Assembly (NCBI GenBank): GCA_030762935.1
Contig: CM060890.1
Span: forward strand, 148,617,629 to 148,681,628
Direction: 5' to 3'
DNA: 64,000 bases
Source of the DNA: Hymenopus coronatus
Lineage: Eukaryota > Arthropoda > Insecta > Mantodea > Hymenopodidae
Shown here: in pieces, positions 1 through 11,587 of the stretch
How positions within the stretch are numbered: the first letter of the stretch is position 1
How the letters are laid out: every line of letters begins with the position of its first letter
Notes under the pieces: model-generated
What the model was told of the DNA's origin: nothing
Seen by the model: the letters and a program-made list of their open reading frames with translations, nothing else
Database searches by the model: none
Translations under genes and position numbers: made by a program

Positions 1-475
1 CAATTTATCTTCATTTAATCAGAGTAGACTGAGACATTCAAACACTTCTTGAAGGTCACCACTGTTTGAAACATCAACACAGAACTGATGATTTGTTTCA
101 TCTTCATTAATCAGAGTAATCTGAGACATTCAAACACTTCTTGAAGGTCACCACTGTTTGAAACATCAACACAGAACTGATGATTTGTTTCATCTTCATT
201 AATCAGAGTAATCTGAGACATTCAAACACTTCTTGAAGGTCACCACTGTTTGAAACATCAACACAGAACTGATGATTTGTTTCATCTTCATTTAATCAGA
301 CAAGTCTGAGACATTCACACACTTCTTGAAGGTCACCACTGTTTGAAACATCAACACAGAACTGATGATTTGTTTCATCTTCATTAATCAGAGTAATCTG
401 AGACATTCACACACTTCTTGAAGGTCACCACTGTTTGAAACATCAACACAGAACTGATGATTTGTTTCATCTACT
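1..475. repeat. 92-bp minisatellite, about 5 copies, abutting the LRR gene stop codon
   Basis: Motifs such as ACTTCTTGAAGGTCACC recur at 44, 136 and 228, a 92-bp spacing, with 93-bp variants that carry TTTAATC in place of TTAATC. The array continues off the left edge. It stops two or three bases before the stop codon of the minus-strand LRR gene, so on that strand it forms the first 3' untranslated sequence. No AATAAA signal is visible before the window ends. Confidence 0.93.
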
Positions 476-476
476 T

Positions 477-1703
477 TCACACAAATACAAATGCTACAGA
501 TTTATGAAGCATTGTAACAAAACCAAGCAGTGGGAGTAACAGAAATTCCCTCTTCTTTGCGCTTGAGGCATGGTTGCCAACTTCACAGGAGAAATTTCCG
601 ACACGAGTTAAAATTTGGCCATCTGAAAGTACACAAGATGCGTCCACTTGAGTACCTCTCTCTTGCCACTGCAGCCAGAACTTCTTCAGGGAACAGCTGC
701 AGTTGACAGGATTTGCTGCGATGTTCAGATACAAAAGATTTATAAAATTCTCAAATGTTTGTTCTTCAATTGCTGTTAAGTTGTTGTTGTCGAGGTTCAG
801 TACTTGAAGCCTTATCATTCCCAGAAAGATATCTGTGTCAAGATCGTGAATTCTGTTGCTGTTTAGAAAAAGATGTCCAAGACTGTACAACCAAAAGAAT
901 GATTTATGAGATATCCCTATAATGGAGTTATTGTGCAGTGATAACACCTTAAGTGTTAGCAAACCATCAAAATTAGTTTCTGTAATGGTGGTAAGTCTAT
1001 TTGAGTCTAACCATAGAAACTGCAGTTTACGTAATCGACCAAAAACACTTCCGTGAAGATAAGAAATACAATTGTCACTTAAACTCAGGTTTAATAGATA
1101 CTGTAAGTGGTCAAAGACATCTTCTTCCAATTCCTCAAGTTGGTTACTGTTCAAATACAAATACTCAAGTTTATCTAATCCATTGAAGCTGTCTTTTGTT
1201 ATGTTTGATATTTGGTTTTTGTTCAGGTTTAGTAATGAAAGCTGATACTGAGAGACAAACGTATCTGGGGGAATTTCAGTGAGACAATTGCTATCTAAAC
1301 GGAGAAAATGAAGATCGCGTAAGTTTCTAAATAGACGACCAGATAAAGTAGAAAGTTTATTATCATGAAGGCTGAAATGTGCTAGCTTCTCAAGCGGATC
1401 TAATAGTCCTTCTGGAAGTTCACTTATTTCGTTCTCAACAAGCTCCATGACTACTACACCAGTTAAATCTGAGAAGACATTTGGATCTATTACAGATATA
1501 TTGTTTCTACAAATTATAAAAATAGATACCAAACTAGCATTAGGTACCTTAAACGTAGAAGACGTCAACTGGGTTATAGGATGATTTATACAACTGATGA
1601 GTGAAATCATGTTACAGTCGCACCCTTCAGGACACAATGTTGAAGATGAGACTGACCTCAGAATACTTGCTGTCAGCAGGAAATAGAGCAGTCCTGACAT
1701 CAT
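477..1703 (-). CDS. Secreted or membrane-anchored leucine-rich-repeat protein, single coding exon, intact
   Basis: The 408-residue frame starts at the first of two adjacent ATGs (1703 or 1700). A TTG-started extension to 1715 would read across the probable acceptor and is not preferred. Residues 1-21 form a signal peptide. LRRNT cysteines are at 24, 28, 30 and 38 (CPEGCDC). Eleven 24-residue LRRs of the LxxLxLxxNxL type cover about 56-320. An LRRCT follows, with cysteines at about 335, 337, 357 and 373 (NPVNCSC, FWLQWQ). The end is a basic spacer (KKRE) and a hydrophobic tail from about 387 to the last residue, which would fit a GPI signal or a C-terminal membrane anchor. Such ectodomains usually serve recognition or adhesion; the ligand is unknown. 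Intron sequence and a tandem array of its own 5' end lie immediately upstream. A broken paralogue is at 21934-22715. The domain order resembles Slit-type, Toll-ectodomain and lamprey VLR proteins; orthology cannot be assigned. Confidence 0.88.
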   Translation of the reverse strand: MMSGLLYFLLTASILRSVSSSTLCPEGCDCNMISLISCINHPITQLTSSTFKVPNASLVSIFIICRNNISVIDPNVFSDLTGVVVMELVENEISELPEGLLDPLEKLAHFSLHDNKLSTLSGRLFRNLRDLHFLRLDSNCLTEIPPDTFVSQYQLSLLNLNKNQISNITKDSFNGLDKLEYLYLNSNQLEELEEDVFDHLQYLLNLSLSDNCISYLHGSVFGRLRKLQFLWLDSNRLTTITETNFDGLLTLKVLSLHNNSIIGISHKSFFWLYSLGHLFLNSNRIHDLDTDIFLGMIRLQVLNLDNNNLTAIEEQTFENFINLLYLNIAANPVNCSCSLKKFWLQWQERGTQVDASCVLSDGQILTRVGNFSCEVGNHASSAKKREFLLLPLLGFVTMLHKSVAFVFV

Positions 1704-1718
1704 CCTATAAAACAAACA
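1704..1718 (-). promoter_or_regulatory. Probable 3' splice acceptor of the LRR coding exon
   Basis: On the minus strand the sequence TGTTTGTTTTATAG|G directly precedes ATGATG. It has a T-rich tract and a terminal AG. The paralogue at 22716-22730 has the matching TGTTTGTTTTCTAG|G before its ATG. The coding exon therefore probably begins one base before the start codon, with a 5' untranslated exon further upstream. In-frame stops occur a few codons upstream if the region is read without splicing. Confidence 0.7.
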
Positions 1719-3889
1719 GTATGTGTGAACATTGTACAGTTACAGTACACATTGTTGAAGGTGTGACTGAGCTCACAATGTCAGCAAGTAGTATAACACT
1801 CCTGATATCATCCTATAAAACAAACAATATGTGTTAATATTATACAGTTACAGGACACATTGTTGAAGATGTGACACAGCTCACAATGCCAGCAAGCAGT
1901 ATAACACGCCTGACATCATCCTATAAAACAAACAATATGTGTTAACATTGTACAGTTATAGGACATATTGTTGAAGATGTGACTGAGCTTACAATGTCAG
2001 CAAGTAGTATAACACTCCTGACATCATCCTATAAAACAAACAATATTTATTATTTTATACAGTTACAGGACACATTGTTGAAGATGTGACAGAGCTCACA
2101 AAGTCAGCAAGCAGTATAACACGCCTGACATCATCCTATAAAACAAACAATATGTGTTAACATTGTACAGTTATAGGAAACATTGTTGAAGATGTGACTG
2201 AGCTCACAATGTCTGCAAGTAATATAACACTCCTGACATATCCTATAAAACAAACAATATGTTATAACATTGTACAGTTACAGGACATATTGTTGAAGAT
2301 GTGGCTGAGCTCACAACGTCAGCAAGTAGTATAACACTCCTCACATCATCCTATAAAACAAACAATATGTGTTAAATTTGTACAGTTACAGGATACATTG
2401 TTGAAGATGTGACTGAGCTCACAATGTCAGCAAGTAGTATAACACTCCTGACATCATCCTATAAAACAAACAATATGTGTTAACATTGTACGGTTACAGG
2501 ACACATTGTTGAAGATGTGACTGAGCTCACAATATCAGCAAGTAGTATAACACTCCTGACATCATCCTATAAAACAAACAATATGTGTTAACATTGTACA
2601 GTTACAGGACAAATTGTTGAAGATGTGACTGAGCTCACAATGTCAGCAAGTAGTATAACACTCCTGACATATCCTATAAAACAAACAATATATATTAATA
2701 TTGTAGTTACAGGACACATTGTTGAAGATGTGACTGAGCTCACAATGTCAGCAAGTAGTATAACACTCCTGACATCATCCTATAAAACAAACAATATGTG
2801 TTAACATTGTACAGTTATAGGACACATTGTTAAAATGTGACTGAGCTCACAATGTCAGCAAGTAGTATAATACTCCTGACATATCCTATAAAACAAACAA
2901 TATGTGTTAACATTGTACAGTTACAGGACACATTGTTGAAGATGTGACTGAGCTCACAATGTCAGCAAGTAGTATAGCACTCCTGACATCATCCTATAAA
3001 ACAAACAATTTGTGTTAACATTGTACAGTTACAGGACACATTGTTGAAGATGTGACTGAGCTCACAATGTAAGCAAGTAGTATAACACTCCTGACATATC
3101 CTATAAAACAAACAATATATATTAATATTGTAGTTACAGGACACATTGTTGAAGATGTGACTGAGCTCACAATGTAAGCAAGTAGTATAACACTCCTGAC
3201 ATATCCTATAAAACAAACAATATATATTAATATTGTAGTTACAGGACACATTGTTGAAGATGTGACTGAGCTCACAATGTCAGCAAGTAGTATAACACTC
3301 CTGACATCATCCTATAAAACAAACAATATGTGTTAACATTGTACAGTTATAGGACACATTGTTAAAATGTGACTGAGCTCACAATGTCAGCAAGTAGTAT
3401 AATACTCCTGACATATCCTATAAAACAAACAATATGTGTTAACATTGTACAGTTACAGGACACATTGTTGAAGATGTGACTGAGCTCACAATGTCAGCAA
3501 GTAGTATAGCACTCCTGACATCATCCTATAAAACAAACAATATGTGTTAACATTGTACAGTTATAGGACACATTGTTAAAATGTGACTGAGCTCACAATG
3601 TCAGCAAGTAGTATAATACTCCTGACATATCCTATAAAACAAACAATATGTGTTAACATTGTACAGTTACAGGACACATTGTTGAAGATGTGACTGAGCT
3701 CACAATGTGAGCAAGTAGTATAACACTCCTGACATCATCCTATAAAACAAACAATATGTGTTAACATTGTACAGTTACAGGACACATTGTTGAAGATATG
3801 ACTGAGCTGACAATGTCAGCAAGTAGTATAACACTCCTGACATCATCCTATAAAACAAACAATATGTGTTAACATTGTACAGTTACAGG

Positions 3890-6800
3890 ACACATTGTTG
3901 AAGATGTGACACAGCTCACAATGCCAGCAAGCAGTATAACACGCCTGACATCATCCTATAAAACAAACAATATGTGTTAACATTGTACAGTTATAGGACA
4001 TATTGTTGAAGATGTGACTGAGCTTACAATGTCAGCAAGTAGTATAACACTCCTGACATCATCCTATAAAACAAACAATATTTGTTAATATTATACAGTT
4101 ACAGGACTCATTGTTGAAGATGTGACAGAGCTCACAAAGTCAGCAAGCAGTATAACACGCCTGACATCATCCTATAAAACAAACAATATGTGTTAACATT
4201 GTACAGTTATAGGAAACATTGTTGAAGATGTGACTGAGCTCACAATGTCTGCAAGTAATATAACACACCTGACATCATCCTATGAAACAAACAATATGTG
4301 TTAACATTGTACAGTTACAGGACACATTGTTGAAGATGTGGCTGAGCTCACAACGTCAGCAAATAGTATAACACTCCTCACATCATCCTATAAAACAAAC
4401 AATATGTGTTAAATTTGTACAGTTACAGGATACATTGTTGAAAATGTGACTGAGCTCACAATGTCAGCAAGTAGTATAACACTCCTAACATCATCCTATA
4501 AAACAAACAATATGTGTTAACATTGTACAGTTACAGGACATATTGTTGAAGAGGTGACTGAGCTCACAATGTCAGCAAGTAGTATAATACTCCTGACATC
4601 ATCCTATAAAACAAAAAATATGTTATAACATTGTACAGTTACAGGACACATTGTTGAAAATGTGACTGAGCTCACAATGTCAGCAGGTAGTATAACACTC
4701 CTCACATCATCCTATAAACCAAACAATATGTGTTAACATTGTACAGTTACAGGACACATTGCTGAAGATGTGACTGAGCTCACAATGTCAGCAAGTAGTA
4801 TAACACTCCTGACATCATCCTATAAAACAAACAATATGTGTTAACATTGTACGGTTACAGGACACATTGTTGAAGATGTGACTGAGCTCACAATATCAGC
4901 AAGTAGTATAACACTCCTGACATCATCCTATAAAACAAACAATATGTGTTAACATTGTACAGTTACAGGACACATTGTTGAAGATGTGACTGAGCTCACA
5001 ATGTCAGCAAGTAGTATAACACTCCTGACATCAACCTATAAAACAAACAATATGTGTTAACATTGTACAGTTACAGGACACATTGTTGAAGATGTGACTG
5101 AGCTCACAATGTAAGCAAGTAATATAACACTCCTGACATCATCCTATAAAACAAATAATATGTGTTAATATTGTACAGTTATAGGACACATTGTTGAAGA
5201 TGTGACTGAGCTCACAATGTCAGCAAGTAGTATAACACTCCTGACATCATCCTATAAAACAAACAATATATGTTAACATTGTACAGTTATAGGACACATT
5301 GTTGAAGATGTGACTGAGCTCACAATGTCAGCAAGCAGTATAACACTCCTGACATCATCCTATAAAACAAACAATATATGTTAACATTGTACAGTTATAG
5401 GACACATTGTTAAAGATGTGACTGAGCTCACAATGTCAGCAAGTAGTATAACACTCCTGACATATCCTATAAAACAAACAATATATATTAATATTGTAGT
5501 TACAGGACACATTGTTGAAGATGTGACTGAGCTCACAATGTCAGCAAGTAGTATAACACTCCTGACATCATCCTATAAAACAAACAATATGTGTTAACAT
5601 TGTACAGTTATAGGACACATTGTTAAAATGTGACTGAGCTCACAATGTCAGCAAGTAGTATAATACTCCTGACATATCCTATAAAACAAACAATATGTGT
5701 TAACATTGTACAGTTACAGGACACATTGTTGAAGATGTGACTGAGCTCACAATGTGAGCAAGTAGTATAACACTCCTGACATCATCCTATAAAACAAACA
5801 ATATGTGTTAACATTGTACAGTTACAGGACACATTGTTGAAGATATGACTGAGCTGACAATGTCAGCAAGTAGTATAACACTCCTGACATCATCCTATAA
5901 AACAAACAATATGTGTTAACATTGTACAGTTACAGGACACATTGTTGAAGATGTGACACAGCTCACAATGCCAGCAAGCAGTATAACACGCCTGACATCA
6001 TCCTATAAAACAAACAATATGTGTTAACATTGTACAGTTATAGGACATATTGTTGAAGATGTGACTGAGCTTACAATGTCAGCAAGTAGTATAACACTCC
6101 TGACATCATCCTATAAAACAAACAATATTTGTTAATATTATACAGTTACAGGACTCATTGTTGAAGATGTGACAGAGCTCATAAAGTCAGCAAGCAGTAT
6201 AACACGCCTGACATCATCCTATAAAACAAACAATATGTGTTAACATTGTACAGTTATAGGAAACATTGTTGAAGATGTGACTGAGCTCACAATGTCTGCA
6301 AGTAATATAACACACCTGACATCATCCTATGAAACAAACAATATGTGTTAACATTGTACAGTTACAGGACACATTGTTGAAGATGTGGCTGAGCTCACAA
6401 CGTCAGCAAATAGTATAACACTCCTCACATCATCCTATAAAACAAACAATATGTGTTAAATTTGTACAGTTACAGGATACATTGTTGAAAATGTGACTGA
6501 GCTCACAATGTCAGCAAGTAGTATAACACTCCTAACATCATCCTATAAAACAAACAATATGTGTTAACATTGTACAGTTACAGGACATATTGTTGAAGAG
6601 GTGACTGAGCTCACAATGTCAGCAAGTAGTATAATACTCCTGACATCATCCTATAAAACAAAAAATATGTTATAACATTGTACAGTTACAGGACACATTG
6701 TTGAAAATGTGACTGAGCTCACAATGTCAGCAGGTAGTATAACACTCCTCACATCATCCTATAAACCAAACAATATGTGTTAACATTGTACAGTTACAGG

Positions 6801-7980
6801 ACACATTGCTGAAGATGTGACTGAGCTCACAATGTCAGCAAGTAGTATAACACTCCTGACATCATCCTATAAAACAAACAATATGTGTTAACATTGTACG
6901 GTTACAGGACACATTGTTGAAGATGTGACTGAGCTCACAATATCAGCAAGTAGTATAACACTCCTGACATCATCCTATAAAACAAACAATATGTGTTAAC
7001 ATTGTACAGTTACAGGACACATTGTTGAAGATGTGACTGAGCTCACAATGTCAGCAAGTAGTATAACACTCCTGACATCAACCTATAAAACAAACAATAT
7101 GTGTTAACATTGTACAGTTACAGGACACATTGTTGAAGATGTGACTGAGCTCACAATGTAAGCAAGTAATATAACACTCCTGACATCATCCTATAAAACA
7201 AATAATATGTGTTAATATTGTACAGTTATAGGACACATTGTTGAAGATGTGACTGAGCTCACAATGTCAGCAAGTAGTATAACACTCCTGACATCATCCT
7301 ATAAAACAAACAATATATGTTAACATTGTACAGTTATAGGACACATTGTTGAAGATGTGACTGAGCTCACAATGTCAGCAAGCAGTATAACACTCCTGAC
7401 ATCATCCTATAAAACAAACAATATATGTTAACATTGTACAGTTATAGGACACATTGTTAAAGATGTGACTGAGCTCACAATGTCAGCAAGTAGTATAACA
7501 CTCCTGACATATCCTATAAAACAAACAATATATATTAATATTGTAGTTACAGGACACATTGTTGAAGATGTGACTGAGCTCACAATGTCAGCAAGTAGTA
7601 TAACACTCCTGACATCATCCTATAAAACAAACAATATGTGTTAACATTGTGCAGTTATAGGACATATTGTTAAAATGTGACTGAGCTCACAATGTCAGCA
7701 AGTAGTATAATACTCCTGACATATCCTATAAAACAAACAATATGTGTTAACATTGTACAGTTACAGGACACATTGTTGAAGATGTGACTGAGCTCACAAT
7801 GTCAGCAGGTAGTATAGCACTCCTGACATCATCCTATAAAACAAACAATTTGTGTTAACATTGTACAGTTACAGGACACATTGTTGAAGATGTGACTGAG
7901 CTCACAATGTAAGCAAGTAATATAACACTCCTGACATCATCCTATAAAACAAACAATATGTGTTAACATTGTACAGTTAC
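3890..7980. repeat. Higher-order repeat of about 2047 bp (19 units) within the LRR-derived array
   Basis: Rare variants recur at a fixed offset. AATGTGAGCAAG is at 3704 and 5751, TGAAGATATGACTGAGCTGAC at 3791 and 5838, and ACAGCTCACAATGCC at 3911 and 5958: 2047 bp each time. A third, partly rearranged version starts near 1876 (offset 2035) and lacks about three units. The array thus grew both unit by unit and by duplication of blocks of about 19 units. Confidence 0.85.
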
Positions 7981-8713
7981 AGGACACATTGTTGAAGATG
8001 TGACTGAGCTCACAATGTGAGCAAGTAGTATAACACTCCTGACATCATCCTATAAAACAAACAATATGTGTTAACATTGTACAGTTACAGGACACATTGT
8101 TGAAGATATGACTGAGCTGACAATGTCAGCAAGTAGTATAACACTCCTGACATCATCCTATAAAACAAACAATATGTGTTAACATTGTACAGTTACAGGA
8201 CACATTGTTGAAGATGTGACTGAGCTCACAATGTCAGCAAGTAGTATAACACTCCTGACATCATCCTATGAAACAAACAATATGTGTTAACATTGTACAG
8301 TTACAGGACACATTGTTGAAGATGTGACTGAGCTCTCAATGTCAGCAAGTAGTATAACACTCCTGACATCATCCTATAAAACAAACAATATATGTTAACA
8401 TTTTGCAGTTACAGGACACATTGTTGAAGATGTGACTGAGCTCACAATGTCAGCAAGTAGTATAACACTCCTGACATCATCCTATAAAACAAACAATATG
8501 TGTTAACATTGTACAGTTACAGGACACATTGTTGAAGATGTGACTGAGCTCACAATGTCAGCAAGTAGTGTAACACTCCTGACATCATCCTATGAAACAA
8601 ACAATAAGTGTTAACATAGAGTCCAGCCTAGGGAAACATAAACAATAACTGTACTTTAACATGCCACTCTCTACCCAATAGTGTTTTATTTTATATCTAG
8701 TCCACAATTGATA

Positions 8714-8850
8714 CGAGGGTCATCCAGAAAGTGACAGGAGATATAACATAACTAAACATTATCGCAAGTTATCAACACAAACCTTTATTTACAAAGTCAT
8801 ACTACCTTACTCTATTTCTCAACGTCATCGTCATTACTGTCACGTGATGC
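8714..8850. mobile_element. Left-end fragment of a mariner-like element (copy A)
   Basis: After TA at 8712-8713 the sequence CGAGGGTCATCCAGAAAGTGAC begins the same terminal repeat as the fuller copy at 20440. It runs through the shared AAGTTATCAACACAAA...TTATTTACAAAGT block and is cut off near CACGTGATGC, where HP1k sequence starts. No coding remains. Confidence 0.75.
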
Positions 8851-8852
8851 TA

Positions 8853-9452
8853 TGTGTCTGTGAACACGACATCTCAAAAACGGAAAGTCGGTAAAGTACC
8901 AAACTTGGCATTGAAGTTTAATATCTTCCAAGGATGCGACACGAAGATTTTGTTTAAATATCTCCCAACCCTAGACTACTCTTAACTTGGAAAATATTTG
9001 GAAAAGTTTGATTTGCTCAAAAATTTGATCAAAATGTCGTATATTAAATACATTTACCTGACAAATAAAACGTATATGTTGTATTTTCGGGGAATAGACA
9101 ACTTTATTCTGAATGAATTTTACGGAAATTTGCAGAGATGGACAAAAATTTACACACAAAAATGAAGAGCACATTGAAACACACAATTTATGTTATATAA
9201 TTTTTTTCGCGGAATTGATCGTTTTTAAGATATTTCTTGTTTTTTCTTCCAGCTTATACTTTTCTCAGCTTTTGACTATCACTTTAATCTATAGTTCTCC
9301 TTTATTTCGCTTCCATTTACGAGGAAGCAAGTAATAAGACTATTTCTGCTATTTTTTCTAGATTAGCATGAAGTAAATAGAAGCATAAGCTTTTTAACAA
9401 TAATTTGTTGCAGGCATGTAGAGAAAGTCATGTGAATGGAAAACACAGATTT
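8853..9452 (-). mobile_element. HP1k repeat copy, 5'-truncated
   Basis: Copies are called plus when they read from the TCTGATGTGTTCCATTCACATG end towards the hairpin end. This copy lacks the hairpin end, begins at the GTGTCTGTGAACACGA block and ends with GTAGAGAAAGTCATGTGAATGG. The next copy follows with no spacer. Confidence 0.85.
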
Positions 9453-10291
9453 TTACTTTCTCTATACGTACTATGTACATAGTGTATAGAGAAGGTATTG
9501 CACTCCAATAAAAAATACGATACCGAGATTTCACCGGAAATATATGTTTTAGGGTCTCCTGTATCCAAAAAAGGTATTTTCAGAAAAAGGTGTGCATATC
9601 CGTGAGTCTGTGAACACGATAAATCAAAACCGAAAATCAGTAAAATACCAAACTTGGTATTTAATTTTAGTATTTTCCAGGGATACGACACGAAGATTTT
9701 GAGAAAAATCCCTCCACCCCAAACAACCCTTTACATGGAACCTTTTTCGAAAATTTTGATTTTCTAAAATATCGTATATTAAAGATATTTACCTGACAAA
9801 TACAATGTATATCTTGAATTTTCTGGGAATAGCCTCTGAAGACTGCTTTATTCTGGGTCAAATTTACAGAATGTTGCATAACTGCTAAACCGTAAGAGAT
9901 GGACAGAAACTTACCAAACAGCAAATGTAGAGCACTTTAAAACACACAATTTATGTTATATACTTTCTTTTGTGGAGTTGATTGTTTTTGAGATATTCCA
10001 TGTTTTTGGTTTCAGCTATAAAAACATACTTTTCTCATACAGGACTTTGTGAACTCGTGTCCATACAAACAAAGGAACTTCAGTCACATAGCAACCAGCT
10101 TTTGACTATCACTTTAACCTATGGTACTCCCTTATTTCGCTTCTGCTTACAAAGAAGTAAGTAATAAGACTATTTCTGCTAATCTTTTCTCGATTAGCAT
10201 GAAGTAAATAGAAGCATAGGTTTTTTAACAATAATTTATTGCAGAGTTGTAGAGAAAATTATGTGAATGTAACAAATCAAATTTTTATTAC
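9453..10291 (-). mobile_element. HP1k repeat copy, near full length (family description)
   Basis: A clear example of the family. It starts TTTTTACTTTCTCTATACG, then the hairpin around ACTATGTACATAGT, then blocks shared by all copies: AATTCGATACCGAGATTTCACCGG, a variable CA/GT-rich stretch, a palindrome near TACCAAACTTGGTA, GCGACACGAAGATTTT, AAATGTATATCTTGAATTTTC, GTAAACCGTAAGAGAT, CTTGTTTTTGGTTTCAG, CAAGTAATAAGACTATTTCTGC. It ends GTAGAGAAA..ATGTGAATG. The two ends share an inverted ACTTTCTCTAC motif that is offset from one terminus. No long open frame crosses the unit. Confidence 0.85.
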
Positions 10292-10295
10292 TTTC

Positions 10296-11357
10296 TCTAC
10301 ACATACTATGTACAGAGTGTATACAATAAGTATTGCATTCCACGGAAATACGCGTTTTAGGGCCCCCTATATCCCCAAAAAGCATTTCTGAGTGTATATG
10401 TGTGTATCTGTGAACGCGATAACCCAAAAACCAGAATTCGGTATAATATCAAACTTGTTATTTAAATTTAGTATCCTCCACGAAGATTTTGAGAAAATTC
10501 CACCACCCCAAATTACATGGAACAAGTTACGAATATTTTGATTTTCTCAAAAACGGGTATAACGATTTTGATTAAAATGCCGTACATTAAAGACATTTAT
10601 GGTAAATAAAACGTACATTTTTAATTTTCAGGGAATAACCTCTAAGGACCTCTTTATTCTGAATTTTGCCGAAATTTTCATAACTGGTAAGCCGTAAGAG
10701 ATAGACTAAAATCTTACTTCAGAAAAAATGTAGATCACGTTAAAACACACAATTTATGTTGTATATATATTTTTTTTTTCGTGGAATTGAGCATTTATGG
10801 GATATCCCGTGATATTTTTTTTATCGTTTCATTTATATAGCCCCCTTTAACATGTAAGGTGATATCGGGGGCTTTGTATTAGAAACAGTTCGTTGTCTGT
10901 TGGTTCTTTACGTTGGGTTTAAATCATTCACATACATACTTCCAGACTCTGTGGGGGATAGGAAATAATTCTGGTTGAAGAAAAACTTACCTACCGCCCC
11001 AGCCGGGAATCGAACCCTGAGAAGTCAGCTTGCTCACCACTCGACCAATGAAGCAGTAGCTTGTTGTATGTTTCAGATTTAAAATATTTAAACTTTTTTC
11101 ACACGGAAACCTGTAAACTCCTGGCCCTCCATAAAACGGGTTTCAATCACATGGCAACCAGCTTTTAAAACATTTGACTATCGTTTGAGCCTAGTGTATT
11201 CCCTTATTTTTCCTTCTACTTATAAAAGAACAAAGTAATAAGACAATTTCTGTTAGTGTATATCTTGTTTAGCATGAAATATATACAAGATATGCTTTTT
11301 AACAATAATTTGTTGCAGAGATATAGAGAAAGTCATATGAATGGAACACATCACATT
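10296..11357 (-). mobile_element. HP1k copy interrupted by a SINE
   Basis: It starts ACTTTCTCTACACATACTATG and ends GAGAAAGTCATATGAATGGAACACATCA. A SINE occupies about 10833-11063; short GTTTCA matches flank the insertion on both sides. Confidence 0.82.
10833..11063 (-). mobile_element. tRNA-derived SINE, family B, nested in HP1k
   Basis: On the minus strand a tRNA-like head (GGTCGAGTGGTGAGCAAGC, then the B box GGTTCGATTCCCGG) leads into CTGGGGCGGTAGG and ends in AGCCCCCGATATCACC...GGGGGCTATATAAAT. The same body and tail occur on the plus strand at 63300-63505. Confidence 0.8.
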
Positions 11358-11587
11358 TTTTCATTTGAAGTTTATTTGACACAATGGTAATATTGTTTCG
11401 TTAATTGTGAATGTATGCAACACTGTAGTTTAGAAACTGTTTCGAGGACCATGGAGAAGTGTTCAGCTTTACGTGTTAAATAGAATTGCTATTGAAATAT
11501 TCTCCGTCAGTTCGATAAAATGCAAAAATCTGATGCGTTGCATTCACATAACTTTCTCTAGCTGTTCCACAAACAAATTTTTATTAC
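11358..11587. other. Short spacer with an HP1k left-end fragment
   Basis: Positions 11358-11525 show nothing recognised. Positions 11526-11575 are a plus-oriented stub of the HP1k start (TCTGATGCGTTGCATTCACA...CTTTCTCTAG). Confidence 0.55.

Larger units (their letters stand above)
1704..8640 (-). repeat. ~108-bp tandem array (about 64 units) copied from the acceptor/start/signal-peptide end of the LRR gene
   Basis: Consecutive units are 108 bp apart (CACATTGTTG at 4971 and 5079), with shorter variants of about 102-105 bp that carry CATATCC or TATATTAATATTGTAG. Read on the minus strand, each unit has about 36 bp of intron-like sequence, the acceptor TTGTTTTATAG|G, ATGATGTCAGGAGTG, the remaining signal-peptide sequence, then TCTTCAACAATGTGTCCTG, which matches the LRRNT start of the genes. 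Joining TGTCCTG back to TAACTGTAC creates the repeat. Compared with the paralogue at 22 kb, the unit lacks about 7 bp of signal-peptide coding. The frame from its ATG therefore stops after 12 codons (MMSGVLYYLLTL). Copies nearest the gene (about 1715-1930) are the most diverged. Confidence 0.92.

Noticed and set aside
1601..1837. 78-codon plus-strand frame across the LRR start
   Set aside because: It is antisense to the LRR coding exon and the array and has no independent support.
2989..3275. Two overlapping 86-codon repetitive frames inside the array
   Set aside because: They exist because a few array units are a multiple of three long; neighbouring 108-bp units contain stops in these frames.
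1704..8640. CRISPR-like regular repeat array
   Set aside because: Units are contiguous with no unique spacers, and the genome is eukaryotic.
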